The notes beneath the pieces are model-generated. The model searched no databases and was not told where the DNA came from. It saw nothing but the letters and a program-made list of their open reading frames with translations. Below are positions 26,630 to 34,171 of a stretch of DNA of 64,000 bases, one piece after another. Position 1 is the first letter of the stretch. Every line of letters starts with the position of its first letter. Source of the stretch: UBA1413 sp037447215 (lineage in GTDB: Bacteria > Bacteroidota > Bacteroidia > Bacteroidales > Prolixibacteraceae). Position numbers and translations under genes: made by a program. The stretch is from the NCBI GenBank assembly GCA_037447215.1, contig JBBIHB010000003.1, forward strand, positions 85,145 through 149,144, read 5' to 3'.

Positions 26630-28124
26630 ACCCAAAATGTCAATCCTTTTGGATGATTACATCCAGGGCTTGATGAACGAAGAAGAAATGTTGGAGTTTG
26701 AAAAAGAACTCGAAACCAATGCACATATGCGTGATGAATTAATGTTGATCCGGGAAATAGAAGAAGCTATTACTGAGTCAGACACCAAACATCTCCGGCT
26801 GCAGATTCAAGCTGTTATGAATAAAGAAACTATTCAAACCGAAAAACTATCGGCCAATTTTAATCTTGCCGATGAAACAAGTCTCAATGATTTTTTAAGC
26901 CAATTGCCTCTTTCTCATGAAATTACAGAAAATCTTGAGGCCCTTCCAAAAATCCATGTTGAAAATCATCATCGTAATGAAAGTGAAGTTCTTCATCAGG
27001 TTTACAGGGAGCAAATGACCAAAACCGAAGCTGTAGAGCAGGACGTTGATTTCATTTTCGATGATGAGTGGATTGACATGGAAGCTGCCATTCAGGAAAA
27101 AGACATAATGAATTTACGTGAAAGCCTCAGGCAAATTCAGGCAAATGTTCATTCACATAGTTATTCGATCGAAGAGATGGAAAGCTATATTGAGGGTTCA
27201 ATGGGGCAAAAACAACTTGAACTTTTCGAAGACGAACTTTCAGTAAATGCCTTGTTAAGCAGTGATCTGGAACTATTGTTTGAATTGGATGAAGCCATGT
27301 CAGAATCAGATATCTTCGAATTGAGAGATATTGTTCAAATGGTTATGACAAAGCAAACCTCATCCTCACATTCCCTTTCCGATATCGAGTCGTTTATTTA
27401 TAATGAAATGGACGAAACTTCACGCGATGTTCTTGTAAGCGAATTATATGAAAACGATGACCTTAAAGCAGAATTGAACCTGTTAAGGGAAATTGATGAA
27501 GCATTGTCGGAAAAGGATATACAACAACTCAGGGCTAAACTGCGTGATGTTTCTGCTGAAATTTCAGTTACCGAACAAAAATCATTTGCACCGCATTATG
27601 GAAGCATTTCAGGTTTGAGACGCTTTGCTTCTGCTGCCGCAATTCTCATTATGATTCTTGGGACTTCATTGGTAATCAGGTTCCTGGCAATGCCATCTTC
27701 GAATATAGATATATTGAATGAATCGCCCGTTGCAATGACAGCTTTCAGGTCGGCATTGCCCAATGTGGACTCTTATTTGTCGGAAGGTTTCCAGCTATAT
27801 AATACTGAAGATTATAATGGCGCCCTTACTTGTTTTGGTAAAGTCCTGGAACTTGATCATACTAACCCTGCAGCATTATTTTATTCAGGGGCAAGTAATC
27901 AGAAACTTGAAAATTACAGGTATGCAGTAAAAAATTACAGGCAGGTTATTGAACACAACGACAATATTTTTATTGAACAGGCTGAGTGGTATATGGCTCT
28001 TTGTTTTATTCGGATGGATGAGGATGAAAAGGCCAGGGTCATGCTCGAAGCAATTGTTTCAAGAAATGGTTATTATGGTACCAAGGCCAAGGTTTTAATA
28101 AAAAATTTAAAAAGAAAGGGATAA
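26619..28124 (+). CDS. membrane protein with three anti-sigma-like repeats and periplasmic TPRs
   Basis: About 501 residues from the ATG at 26619 (an in-frame TTG lies six bases earlier). Three related segments start near residues 12, 186 and 254 (numbered from the TTG): DDYIQGLMNEEEMLEFEKEL, MESYIEGSMGQKQLELFEDE and IESFIYNEMDETSRDVLVSE, each ending in an acidic helix plus ESD/EKD-x-LR-LR. A partial fourth lies near 153-177. They resemble the short N-terminal anti-sigma segments of Bacteroidota without the HxxxCxxC zinc motif. One membrane helix is at 338-359; residues 385-490 form TPRs (EGFQLYNTEDYNGALTCFGK). Overlap with the sigma gene supports an anti-sigma role. The repeats would be cytosolic and the TPRs periplasmic. 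Confidence 0.72.
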   Translation: MTHEPKMSILLDDYIQGLMNEEEMLEFEKELETNAHMRDELMLIREIEEAITESDTKHLRLQIQAVMNKETIQTEKLSANFNLADETSLNDFLSQLPLSHEITENLEALPKIHVENHHRNESEVLHQVYREQMTKTEAVEQDVDFIFDDEWIDMEAAIQEKDIMNLRESLRQIQANVHSHSYSIEEMESYIEGSMGQKQLELFEDELSVNALLSSDLELLFELDEAMSESDIFELRDIVQMVMTKQTSSSHSLSDIESFIYNEMDETSRDVLVSELYENDDLKAELNLLREIDEALSEKDIQQLRAKLRDVSAEISVTEQKSFAPHYGSISGLRRFASAAAILIMILGTSLVIRFLAMPSSNIDILNESPVAMTAFRSALPNVDSYLSEGFQLYNTEDYNGALTCFGKVLELDHTNPAALFYSGASNQKLENYRYAVKNYRQVIEHNDNIFIEQAEWYMALCFIRMDEDEKARVMLEAIVSRNGYYGTKAKVLIKNLKRKG

Positions 28125-28196
28125 TAATTTTGATATATTCAATACATCACACTCACTCTCTCTGTTCTTTTAAAATTAGTTAAACACTCTCTCAAA

Positions 28197-28215
28197 AAGG
28201 ATAATACTTAAAACT
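28197..28215. repeat. left copy of an inverted repeat flanking the CHAT gene
   Basis: AAGGATAATACTTAAAACT here matches, in inverted orientation, 31243-31262 with a single one-base indel. A second GGATAATAC core is at 28250-28258. The two long copies enclose the CHAT protease gene. It may be a regulatory repeat; no target-site duplication was found. Confidence 0.5.
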
Positions 28216-28269
28216 CCCGTTCATACAAGAAAATTTACAAAATATAGCAGGATAATACATTTGTTCATA

Positions 28270-31122
28270 TTAACAGGCCCGCCTTGAGCGGGTCATTTTT
28301 TTTCTCAAATGGTCAGCAACCATCATTAGGGCAATCAAAAATATAGTACTAAAGAAATAAACCTCATTGCCTGAAAAGAGAGGATCAGATCGGCCAATAG
28401 TTATGTACCCCATCCAAAAATGCGGGTGGCTCATAAAAGGATCCGAATTCCGGATATGTTTAAGTTTTGCATTTCGCAATGCAATATCCTTTGGTTTGCC
28501 CGCTTTGAGGTTATTATAAAACTCTTTCATTATTTCAGTGCCCGACCGGTCTTCAACCTCCCATAAAGTCATTACCACCGATGGGCATCCTGCATAAAAG
28601 AAACCGCGCGCAAGGCTCATAACCCCTTCTCCTTTGCGCAATATCCCACTCCCTGTATTACATGCGCTTAAAACAGCCATTCGTGCTATAAGCCTAAGGT
28701 TGTAAATATCGGAAGTGTTAAACCATCCATCATCATTTAAATCGTTTGCATTGCCGGGATAGAATGCAAGGCGTGAGAATGAGGGGATCGAATCGTTGAT
28801 CAGTGTATGCATGGCAAGGTGTAAAATATCGTAGTCCCCTGCAGTTTGCCTGAAATTTGCCTCTGTAGCTTGCTCGCCTTTAAAAAAATCAGCCCTGATC
28901 GATTTAGACAAATATTTAACTTCTTCAAATATACCCGGTATAGCTGCCAATTGACTTATCGACTCATCATTGTACCGGGCGGTTAGATAATCAGGGGCAA
29001 ATGCAATGGTTTGCTTTTTTCTGATTATTGGTTTAGTGCCCGAACGCATAAATAATTCTGTTGAATAAGCATAATTAACCGGATAATCCAGTATCAGGTA
29101 GTTAAGGTCATGATAATGAATGCGGTTGGTTTCAGGTCTTTGGGTCAATAAAGCTTCAAACGGTATATAGCTTAGGATACCATCGGGAACGATGGTCAGT
29201 CTTTTCTCCGATATTACCGGAAATAAAGGGAAAAGTAATTTATTGTAAAGATAATAAGCAGATTCACAGTAGGATTTAAATTGGGCTAAACCTGAATTAA
29301 TGAATTCTGTTGTCGAAAGTGATTTATACAGTGTTTCAATTTTTTCTTGTGTCTCTTGGTTAAAAGGTTCTTTCCGAAATTGAAATGCTTCCTTACTTAT
29401 CGCAAAAATGTAAATTGACCCTGTTTCATTGATTGTACCATTGTGAACAGCAAACTCCACAATTGATTCGTTCCTTTTCATTTTTTTCTGTAAATCGCTG
29501 ATAAAAAGGTTCCTCCGGGCATATTTTAACTGATAATAATCTTGGTAATTTTTCTCGAGTAACGCTCTCAATTCCGTTCTTTTCTGTTCATTGGAAAATA
29601 TATGTTGCTGAAATTCCCTGACCTTTATTGTGTCCGGTTTTGCAGAAAGATTTTCTTCATAGAACCTTTCACGGTAGTAAGCAAGATTTGAGTTGTAGAG
29701 ATTCTCAAGTTCTGATAAACTGTCGGGTATCAGGCTAGATTCACGCGCCTGCATTTCCGAAATATTGTCGAAAAGTGTGGCAGCCTTAGCCCTTCCGGCA
29801 TTTTCTAGTGCAACGTCAAAATACTTTTTTGAATTGGTAACCTGAAACAGGTCATAGGCAGCCGAGATAGTATTTGAAAAAATAAATTGCTGTAATTCAG
29901 CAAACATCATTTTACTGTCGTCCGATATGAAACTGGTCCTCATCTGGATAGCCAGATCGCTTGCTGCGGTAAGAGCCATGAGGGCAAGTCCAAGGTATTT
30001 TTGATCTGAGTCATTGTTGCTGCTGGAAAGAATCCGGGCAAGTTGTTGCCATGATTGTCCAAGATCGTTCAATATCCTGAGATTTAAGATTTGAAAATTA
30101 CTTTTTTCAAAGTCAGTTACGGAAAAATCCCCGCTATTGAAATCACCATTCAGTAGATGCAATGCTTTTAAACTATATTCGATGGATTTATTCAGGTTCA
30201 TTGTTTTAATGGACTGAAACTCATGGACAGACGAGGAATTCACTGTTTTAGAATACCAGGCTGATGCAAATGACCGATAAAGTTCGCCCAGGTCTCGTTG
30301 CGTGTTTCCGTGCAAAAGATAAATTTTTTCAGCTTCAGTGAAGTAAATAATTCCTGAATCGGGTTGATTAATGTTAATAAAGAATTGCCCGTATGCGGTA
30401 TATTGATCGGCAAGTTCATAAGAATCTTTACCATACTCCTTTTTAATCATATCAATAACCGAGCGGAGGATTTCTTTTGACCTGTTGTGCTCGAGCATAG
30501 AGGAATAAATACTGGCTTTCAGGTTTAAATATTCAATCTTGAAGAAATCCCCTGTTTTATTCTGATATTTATTGATGACCGATAGTGCCTCAGTGTGATA
30601 ATTTACCTGATGCAGAGTATTGGCCAAATTGAAAATAGCTGAATAATAGCTAATCGGATTATATGGGTCATTAGTACTTTCAAAAATTTGGATGGCTCTT
30701 TGGTTATAACGGATAGCTTCTGATAAATCGCCTTTTAATTGAAAGTAGTTTGCAATATTTGTATAAATTTCTGCAAAGCGAGAATCATTTTCTGAAATAT
30801 TGTTTTCGTAAATATCTTCTGCAAAACGAAAATATCTAAATGCATTATCTAATTGAAAAAGGTTTTTATATTGAATAGCCATTCCCATATAGGTGCCTCC
30901 TAACCTAATATGTTTTTCACCGAATATCTTTTTTCTATATTCTAAACTTTTTCGAAATAATTCAAGTGCTTTTTCAGGTTCATTTTTGCGCCCAAAGTTT
31001 ACCGCATCACGGTAATATTCTATTGCAAGCAGGCTATCCTTCTCTGTATAGTTAGTCTGACTGAAAATTGTTGGAGAGTGCTGCAAAAAAATCAATAAAA
31101 AAATAAAAAAAAATCGTTCCAT
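28270..31122 (-). CDS. exported TPR-CHAT caspase-like protease with C-terminal membrane anchor
   Basis: A 950-residue protein. A signal peptide (FFFIFLLIFLQHSPTIFSQ) is followed by TPRs from about 25 to 330 (KNEPEKALELFRKSLEYRKK, GDLSEAIRYNQRAIQIFES) and a helical linker to about 560. The CHAT domain spans about 640-910: ILHLAMHTL with catalytic His772 and AVLSACNTGSG with catalytic Cys821, then GVMSLARGFFYAGCPSVVMTLW and HPHFWMGYITIG. A hydrophobic helix (VYFFSTIFLIALMMVA) near 922-937 with basic tail RKKMTRSRR anchors it, so the protease faces the periplasm. It converges on the anti-sigma gene and is divergent from the GG-peptide gene. Its substrate is unknown; the neighbouring TPR anti-sigma protein or the peptide are natural candidates. 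Confidence 0.88.
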   Translation of the reverse strand: MERFFFIFLLIFLQHSPTIFSQTNYTEKDSLLAIEYYRDAVNFGRKNEPEKALELFRKSLEYRKKIFGEKHIRLGGTYMGMAIQYKNLFQLDNAFRYFRFAEDIYENNISENDSRFAEIYTNIANYFQLKGDLSEAIRYNQRAIQIFESTNDPYNPISYYSAIFNLANTLHQVNYHTEALSVINKYQNKTGDFFKIEYLNLKASIYSSMLEHNRSKEILRSVIDMIKKEYGKDSYELADQYTAYGQFFININQPDSGIIYFTEAEKIYLLHGNTQRDLGELYRSFASAWYSKTVNSSSVHEFQSIKTMNLNKSIEYSLKALHLLNGDFNSGDFSVTDFEKSNFQILNLRILNDLGQSWQQLARILSSSNNDSDQKYLGLALMALTAASDLAIQMRTSFISDDSKMMFAELQQFIFSNTISAAYDLFQVTNSKKYFDVALENAGRAKAATLFDNISEMQARESSLIPDSLSELENLYNSNLAYYRERFYEENLSAKPDTIKVREFQQHIFSNEQKRTELRALLEKNYQDYYQLKYARRNLFISDLQKKMKRNESIVEFAVHNGTINETGSIYIFAISKEAFQFRKEPFNQETQEKIETLYKSLSTTEFINSGLAQFKSYCESAYYLYNKLLFPLFPVISEKRLTIVPDGILSYIPFEALLTQRPETNRIHYHDLNYLILDYPVNYAYSTELFMRSGTKPIIRKKQTIAFAPDYLTARYNDESISQLAAIPGIFEEVKYLSKSIRADFFKGEQATEANFRQTAGDYDILHLAMHTLINDSIPSFSRLAFYPGNANDLNDDGWFNTSDIYNLRLIARMAVLSACNTGSGILRKGEGVMSLARGFFYAGCPSVVMTLWEVEDRSGTEIMKEFYNNLKAGKPKDIALRNAKLKHIRNSDPFMSHPHFWMGYITIGRSDPLFSGNEVYFFSTIFLIALMMVADHLRKKMTRSRRAC
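28276..28303 (+). terminator. terminator of the sigma/anti-sigma unit, inside the 3' end of the CHAT gene
   Basis: CCCGC, loop CTTGA, GCGGG, followed by TCA and a run of eight T on the plus strand. It lies about 150 bases after the anti-sigma stop and within the last codons of the convergent CHAT gene (which read TRSRRAC on the minus strand). Confidence 0.6.
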
Positions 31123-31187
31123 AACTTACATGATTTCAGGCATATAGATAAAAACGAAAAAAAATTTTCAAAAAAAACAAAAATTTC

Positions 31188-31215
31188 TGGGTTACCTTTT
31201 CAAGGTTTCCGGAAT
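31188..31215 (+). promoter_or_regulatory. shared bipartite motif upstream of the double-glycine peptide gene
   Basis: TGGGTTACCTTTT at 31188-31200 and GGAAT at 31211-31215, identical in sequence and 23-base offset to the motif in front of the ECF sigma gene. It points toward the peptide gene, giving a leader of roughly 45 bases. The GGTTACC core is nearly palindromic, so it could also serve the divergent CHAT gene. Confidence 0.55.
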
Positions 31216-31242
31216 ATTATACAGAGAGTGAATGTATAAAAA

Positions 31243-31262
31243 AGTTTTAACGTATTATCCTT
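31243..31262. repeat. right copy of the inverted repeat flanking the CHAT gene
   Basis: AGTTTTAACGTATTATCCTT, the reverse complement of 28197-28215 apart from one extra base. It ends six bases before the peptide start codon, where it could also affect translation initiation. Confidence 0.5.
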
Positions 31263-31268
31263 ATTGCA

Positions 31269-31421
31269 ATGAAAACTATCAACAACGTAAAAAATAGCGC
31301 CCGCACAAATAATGGTTTCGAAGTTCTGAACAATTTTGAAATGCTCAACATCCGTGGTGGCAATACCCCTGAAAAACTAAAAACCAAAGAAATCGACGTT
31401 TACGATACCAGAGAGCTTTAA
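31269..31421 (+). CDS. 50-residue peptide with a double-glycine leader motif
   Basis: A short ORF, ATG at 31269 and TAA at 31419-31421. The N-terminal part, FEVLNNFEMLNIRGG ending at residues 30-31, fits the leader pattern of Bacteroidota natural-product or bacteriocin-type precursors (hydrophobic residues at fixed steps before GG). Processing after Gly31 would free a 19-residue charged tail beginning NTPEKLKTKE and ending DTREL. The tail has no Cys, so no disulfide or lanthionine-type ring is expected. The gene is flanked by its own promoter-like motif (31188-31215) and a terminator hairpin (31461-31490), supporting a real transcript. No C39 peptidase transporter or maturase is nearby. The divergent CHAT protease is the obvious candidate partner. 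Confidence 0.65.
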   Translation: MKTINNVKNSARTNNGFEVLNNFEMLNIRGGNTPEKLKTKEIDVYDTREL

Positions 31422-31460
31422 TTGTTTGAGGCTTTAGGCCACAAACTGATTGGTCAGAAT

Positions 31461-31490
31461 GGGTGAAACCGAAAGTTTTACCCTTTTATT
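31461..31490 (+). terminator. terminator after the double-glycine peptide gene
   Basis: A 9-bp stem GGGTGAAAC / GTTTTACCC (one G-T wobble) with loop CGAAA, followed by TTTTATT. It lies 40 bases after the peptide stop and touches the 3' end of the convergent methyltransferase gene. Confidence 0.65.
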
Positions 31491-32652
31491 GTTTTATGAT
31501 GTCTTTCCTGATAAGGCTTTTGCGTTTTCCTTCGAAAAGATCGAAACATTGAAAACTGCATGGCAACGCACCATTCAATAATTTGTATTTTTTGGTCGCT
31601 TTTAATCCGATAAACTGCAGCATATCTGCTGCTGAGGAGAGAATCCATGCTTTGTTGCCCGAATAGCGGTGTTTCAGTTTTTCTCCAATCATTTGATACA
31701 GGTTTTTGAGGTCGTTGGTATTTAAACGCTCACCATAGGGCGGATTAATTATCAGCATTCCATTTTCTGGTTTAACATCGAGCTTTGCAAAATCGGAAAC
31801 CTGAAATTGTATCAGATTGAAAACCCTGGCCGAACGGGCATTGGTTTGAGCACCTACAATTGATGCCCTGCTTATATCTGACGCAAAAATTCTACCTGAA
31901 AAATCACGATGATGAAATTCCTCTTTAACTTTTTCGAAGAGCTCCGGGTCAAAATCTTTCCAATGCATAAAGGCAAAATCTTTCCGGTATTTCCCCGGTG
32001 GAATATTTCGAGCAATTAATGCTGCTTCGATGGGCAATGTACCTGATCCACACATCGGGTCAACAAAATCTGTTTCACCATTCCAACCTGTCAGCAAAAT
32101 CATACCAGCAGCCAAAACTTCACTGAGTGGCGCATCGCCTTGTACCTGGCGATATCCCCTTTTATGGAGCGATTCGCCTGAACTGTCGATGGACAAGGTA
32201 CATTGGTTTTGACTTATGTGTACATGAAAAATAATATCAGGTGATTTTGTATCTATATCAGGTCGGTTTCCAGTCCTTTGCCTGAACCTGTCAACAATTG
32301 CATCTTTAAGTTTAAGCGAAGCAAACATTGAATTTTTAAATACTGTCGAGTGATAGACTGTACTTTGCACTGCAAAAGTCTGATTCAGGCTGAGATAGTC
32401 TTCCCATTTCAGCTTAATGCAATTGATATGAAAATCATCGGCATCTTTAAACCTGAAACTTTCAATTTGCCTGAAAACCCGTATTGCAGTTCTAAGGCCA
32501 TAATTTGCCTTATATATCATAGGCAAGTCACCTTCGAAAAATACGGCTCTATTACCGGTTTCAATATTTTCTCCCCCGATTCCTTTAACTTCATTGGTTA
32601 AAACCTCCTCTAACCCTTCGAGGGTTTTTACTGTAATCCTGAATTTTTCCAA
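31486..32652 (-). CDS. RlmL-like THUMP-domain RNA methyltransferase
   Basis: A 388-residue SAM-dependent methyltransferase matching the N-terminal (m2G2445) half of E. coli RlmL. An N-terminal ferredoxin-like plus THUMP region (about 1-150) binds RNA; the Rossmann domain has FVDPMCGSGTLPIEAALIA as motif I near 195-213 and the catalytic INPPYGERL near 305-313. It uses a TTG start at 32652; no in-frame ATG lies before residue 46, inside the conserved region. The substrate is probably 23S rRNA. Confidence 0.87.
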   Translation of the reverse strand: MEKFRITVKTLEGLEEVLTNEVKGIGGENIETGNRAVFFEGDLPMIYKANYGLRTAIRVFRQIESFRFKDADDFHINCIKLKWEDYLSLNQTFAVQSTVYHSTVFKNSMFASLKLKDAIVDRFRQRTGNRPDIDTKSPDIIFHVHISQNQCTLSIDSSGESLHKRGYRQVQGDAPLSEVLAAGMILLTGWNGETDFVDPMCGSGTLPIEAALIARNIPPGKYRKDFAFMHWKDFDPELFEKVKEEFHHRDFSGRIFASDISRASIVGAQTNARSARVFNLIQFQVSDFAKLDVKPENGMLIINPPYGERLNTNDLKNLYQMIGEKLKHRYSGNKAWILSSAADMLQFIGLKATKKYKLLNGALPCSFQCFDLFEGKRKSLIRKDIIKQ

Positions 32653-32678
32653 AACAATCTGATTTATTTGATGTTGTA

Positions 32679-33605
32679 TTATATACCTGCACCATCGAGA
32701 AAATTATTCTCCCGGTGTTTTCCCTGAGAAACTTTTGAGTTTGGTGGTAGATCACGGGTGACCCATACGTTACCTCCAATCACTGAGTTTTCCCCGATGG
32801 TTATCCTTCCAAGTATGGTGGCACCTGCGTATATGATTACATTGTCCTCCACAATCGGGTGACGGGGTATGCCTTTTACCGGATTTCCATTTTCGTCGAG
32901 TTCAAAACTTTTTGCCCCAAGGGTTACACCTTGGAAAATTTTTACATGATTACCAATTATGCATGTTGACCCTATCACAACGCCAGTCCCGTGGTCGATG
33001 GTAAAATATTCTCCAATCTGTGCACGCGGATGAATATCGATCCCGGTTTCACTATGTGCCATTTCTGATATATAACGCGGAATCAAAGGTACATTCAACT
33101 CGTAAAGACGATGGGCTACCCTGTAGTTTGTAATGGCCTTTATAGCAGGATAACAAAAAATAACCTCACCATAGCTCACTGCAGCCGGATCTCCCAGATA
33201 CATGCTTTCTACATCATTAACCAGCTTTCGCCTGATTTCCGGAAGATATTCAATAAATCCCATTGCCATCTCTTTGGATAATTCGGAATGCTTTTTCAGC
33301 TTGTTATCCGATTGGTCTTTACATTCGAAACACAAACCTGCAAGTATTTCATCGCTGAGCAGTTCGAAAAGCTCATCAACATAAACCCCCATATAATGCT
33401 GAATGGTATTGGGGCGTAAGGAAGTACTACCAAAGTAACCGGGGAAAATTATTTCACGGACCAGTTCAATGATTCTTGAAAGCTTTTGAATCGAAGGCAT
33501 AGGCTCACCCAGTCTGTGCTCATGACAAACCAGGTTGTATGTTCCGGGATCGGCAAGTAACTCAATTGTTTTACTTATTTTTTGATGATAACCTGAATGA
33601 TTCAT
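32679..33605 (-). CDS. cysE: serine O-acetyltransferase
   Basis: A 308-residue enzyme acetylating L-serine with acetyl-CoA, the first step of cysteine synthesis. The N-terminal 170 residues are the alpha-helical region of the long Bacteroidota form. The catalytic left-handed beta-helix follows, with GIDIHPRAQIGEYFTIDHGTG, VVIGSTCIIGNHVKIFQGVTLGA and GATILGRITIGENSVIGGNVWV. The substrate-binding DHGTGVVIG motif is intact. No cysK lies nearby. Confidence 0.93.
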   Translation of the reverse strand: MNHSGYHQKISKTIELLADPGTYNLVCHEHRLGEPMPSIQKLSRIIELVREIIFPGYFGSTSLRPNTIQHYMGVYVDELFELLSDEILAGLCFECKDQSDNKLKKHSELSKEMAMGFIEYLPEIRRKLVNDVESMYLGDPAAVSYGEVIFCYPAIKAITNYRVAHRLYELNVPLIPRYISEMAHSETGIDIHPRAQIGEYFTIDHGTGVVIGSTCIIGNHVKIFQGVTLGAKSFELDENGNPVKGIPRHPIVEDNVIIYAGATILGRITIGENSVIGGNVWVTRDLPPNSKVSQGKHRENNFLDGAGI

Positions 33606-33658
33606 GATGTGTGGTTTAATCCGAATGCTAAAAGTAAACTATGTTTATAATAATTGTG

Positions 33659-34171
33659 TCATAATTGTTGGATAATTTTTAAAGCATTTTTAAAACGTTC
33701 ATCTGCATAGCCTGAAACTTCACCGTATGCGAACCCTAAATCACTAATTGCTTTCCGATAGCGCATTTGAAGCATTTCCCTCATTTCTCCGCCATTTTCA
33801 CGCACAGGGTCAGGAACCCAGGGAAGATCGGTATCGCAGAGAAGAAAAAGGCTGACAGGCGATTCGCTAATAGTTTCAACGATCCAAGAAGGGACTTTCC
33901 CAAATACCTCATCGAACCATATCATTGAAATAACAAGCCAGGTATCAAAAAAAACAAAATTGTTTTTCAACGATTTTGCTATTTTCATTTGTGCCTTCTG
34001 CATAAGGGCAATGGAATAAACATCATCAAAATTGTAAGGCCTGTTTAGCTGTTCCACGTATAATCTCGGAAATTCAGGAAAAGAAGGTGCCCTAAAATAT
34101 GCAGAAAGTTGCCGGGTAAGAATTGACTTCCCGGTTGATTCGGCACCGGTTATAACAATAATTTTAGGCAT
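33659..34171 (-). CDS. NadR-like ribosylnicotinamide kinase
   Basis: A 170-residue P-loop kinase corresponding to the C-terminal kinase domain of NadR. Walker A is GAESTGKS at residues 8-15, followed by EFPRLYVEQL, FFDTWLVISMIWFDEVFG and the LLCDTDLPWVPDPVRENGGE motif typical of this family. It would phosphorylate nicotinamide riboside to NMN. Its start overlaps the end of pnuC by eight bases, so uptake and phosphorylation of the same vitamer are coupled in one unit. Confidence 0.9.
   Translation of the reverse strand: MPKIIVITGAESTGKSILTRQLSAYFRAPSFPEFPRLYVEQLNRPYNFDDVYSIALMQKAQMKIAKSLKNNFVFFDTWLVISMIWFDEVFGKVPSWIVETISESPVSLFLLCDTDLPWVPDPVRENGGEMREMLQMRYRKAISDLGFAYGEVSGYADERFKNALKIIQQL

Noticed and set aside
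28217..28264. A 15-codon minus-strand ORF just downstream of the CHAT gene
   Set aside because: Too short and hydrophobic, with no GG motif; the repeat block it overlaps explains the sequence better.
28197..31262. Transposon ends around the CHAT gene
   Set aside because: The inverted repeat is imperfect and short, there is no transposase or visible target duplication, so I list it only as a repeat.
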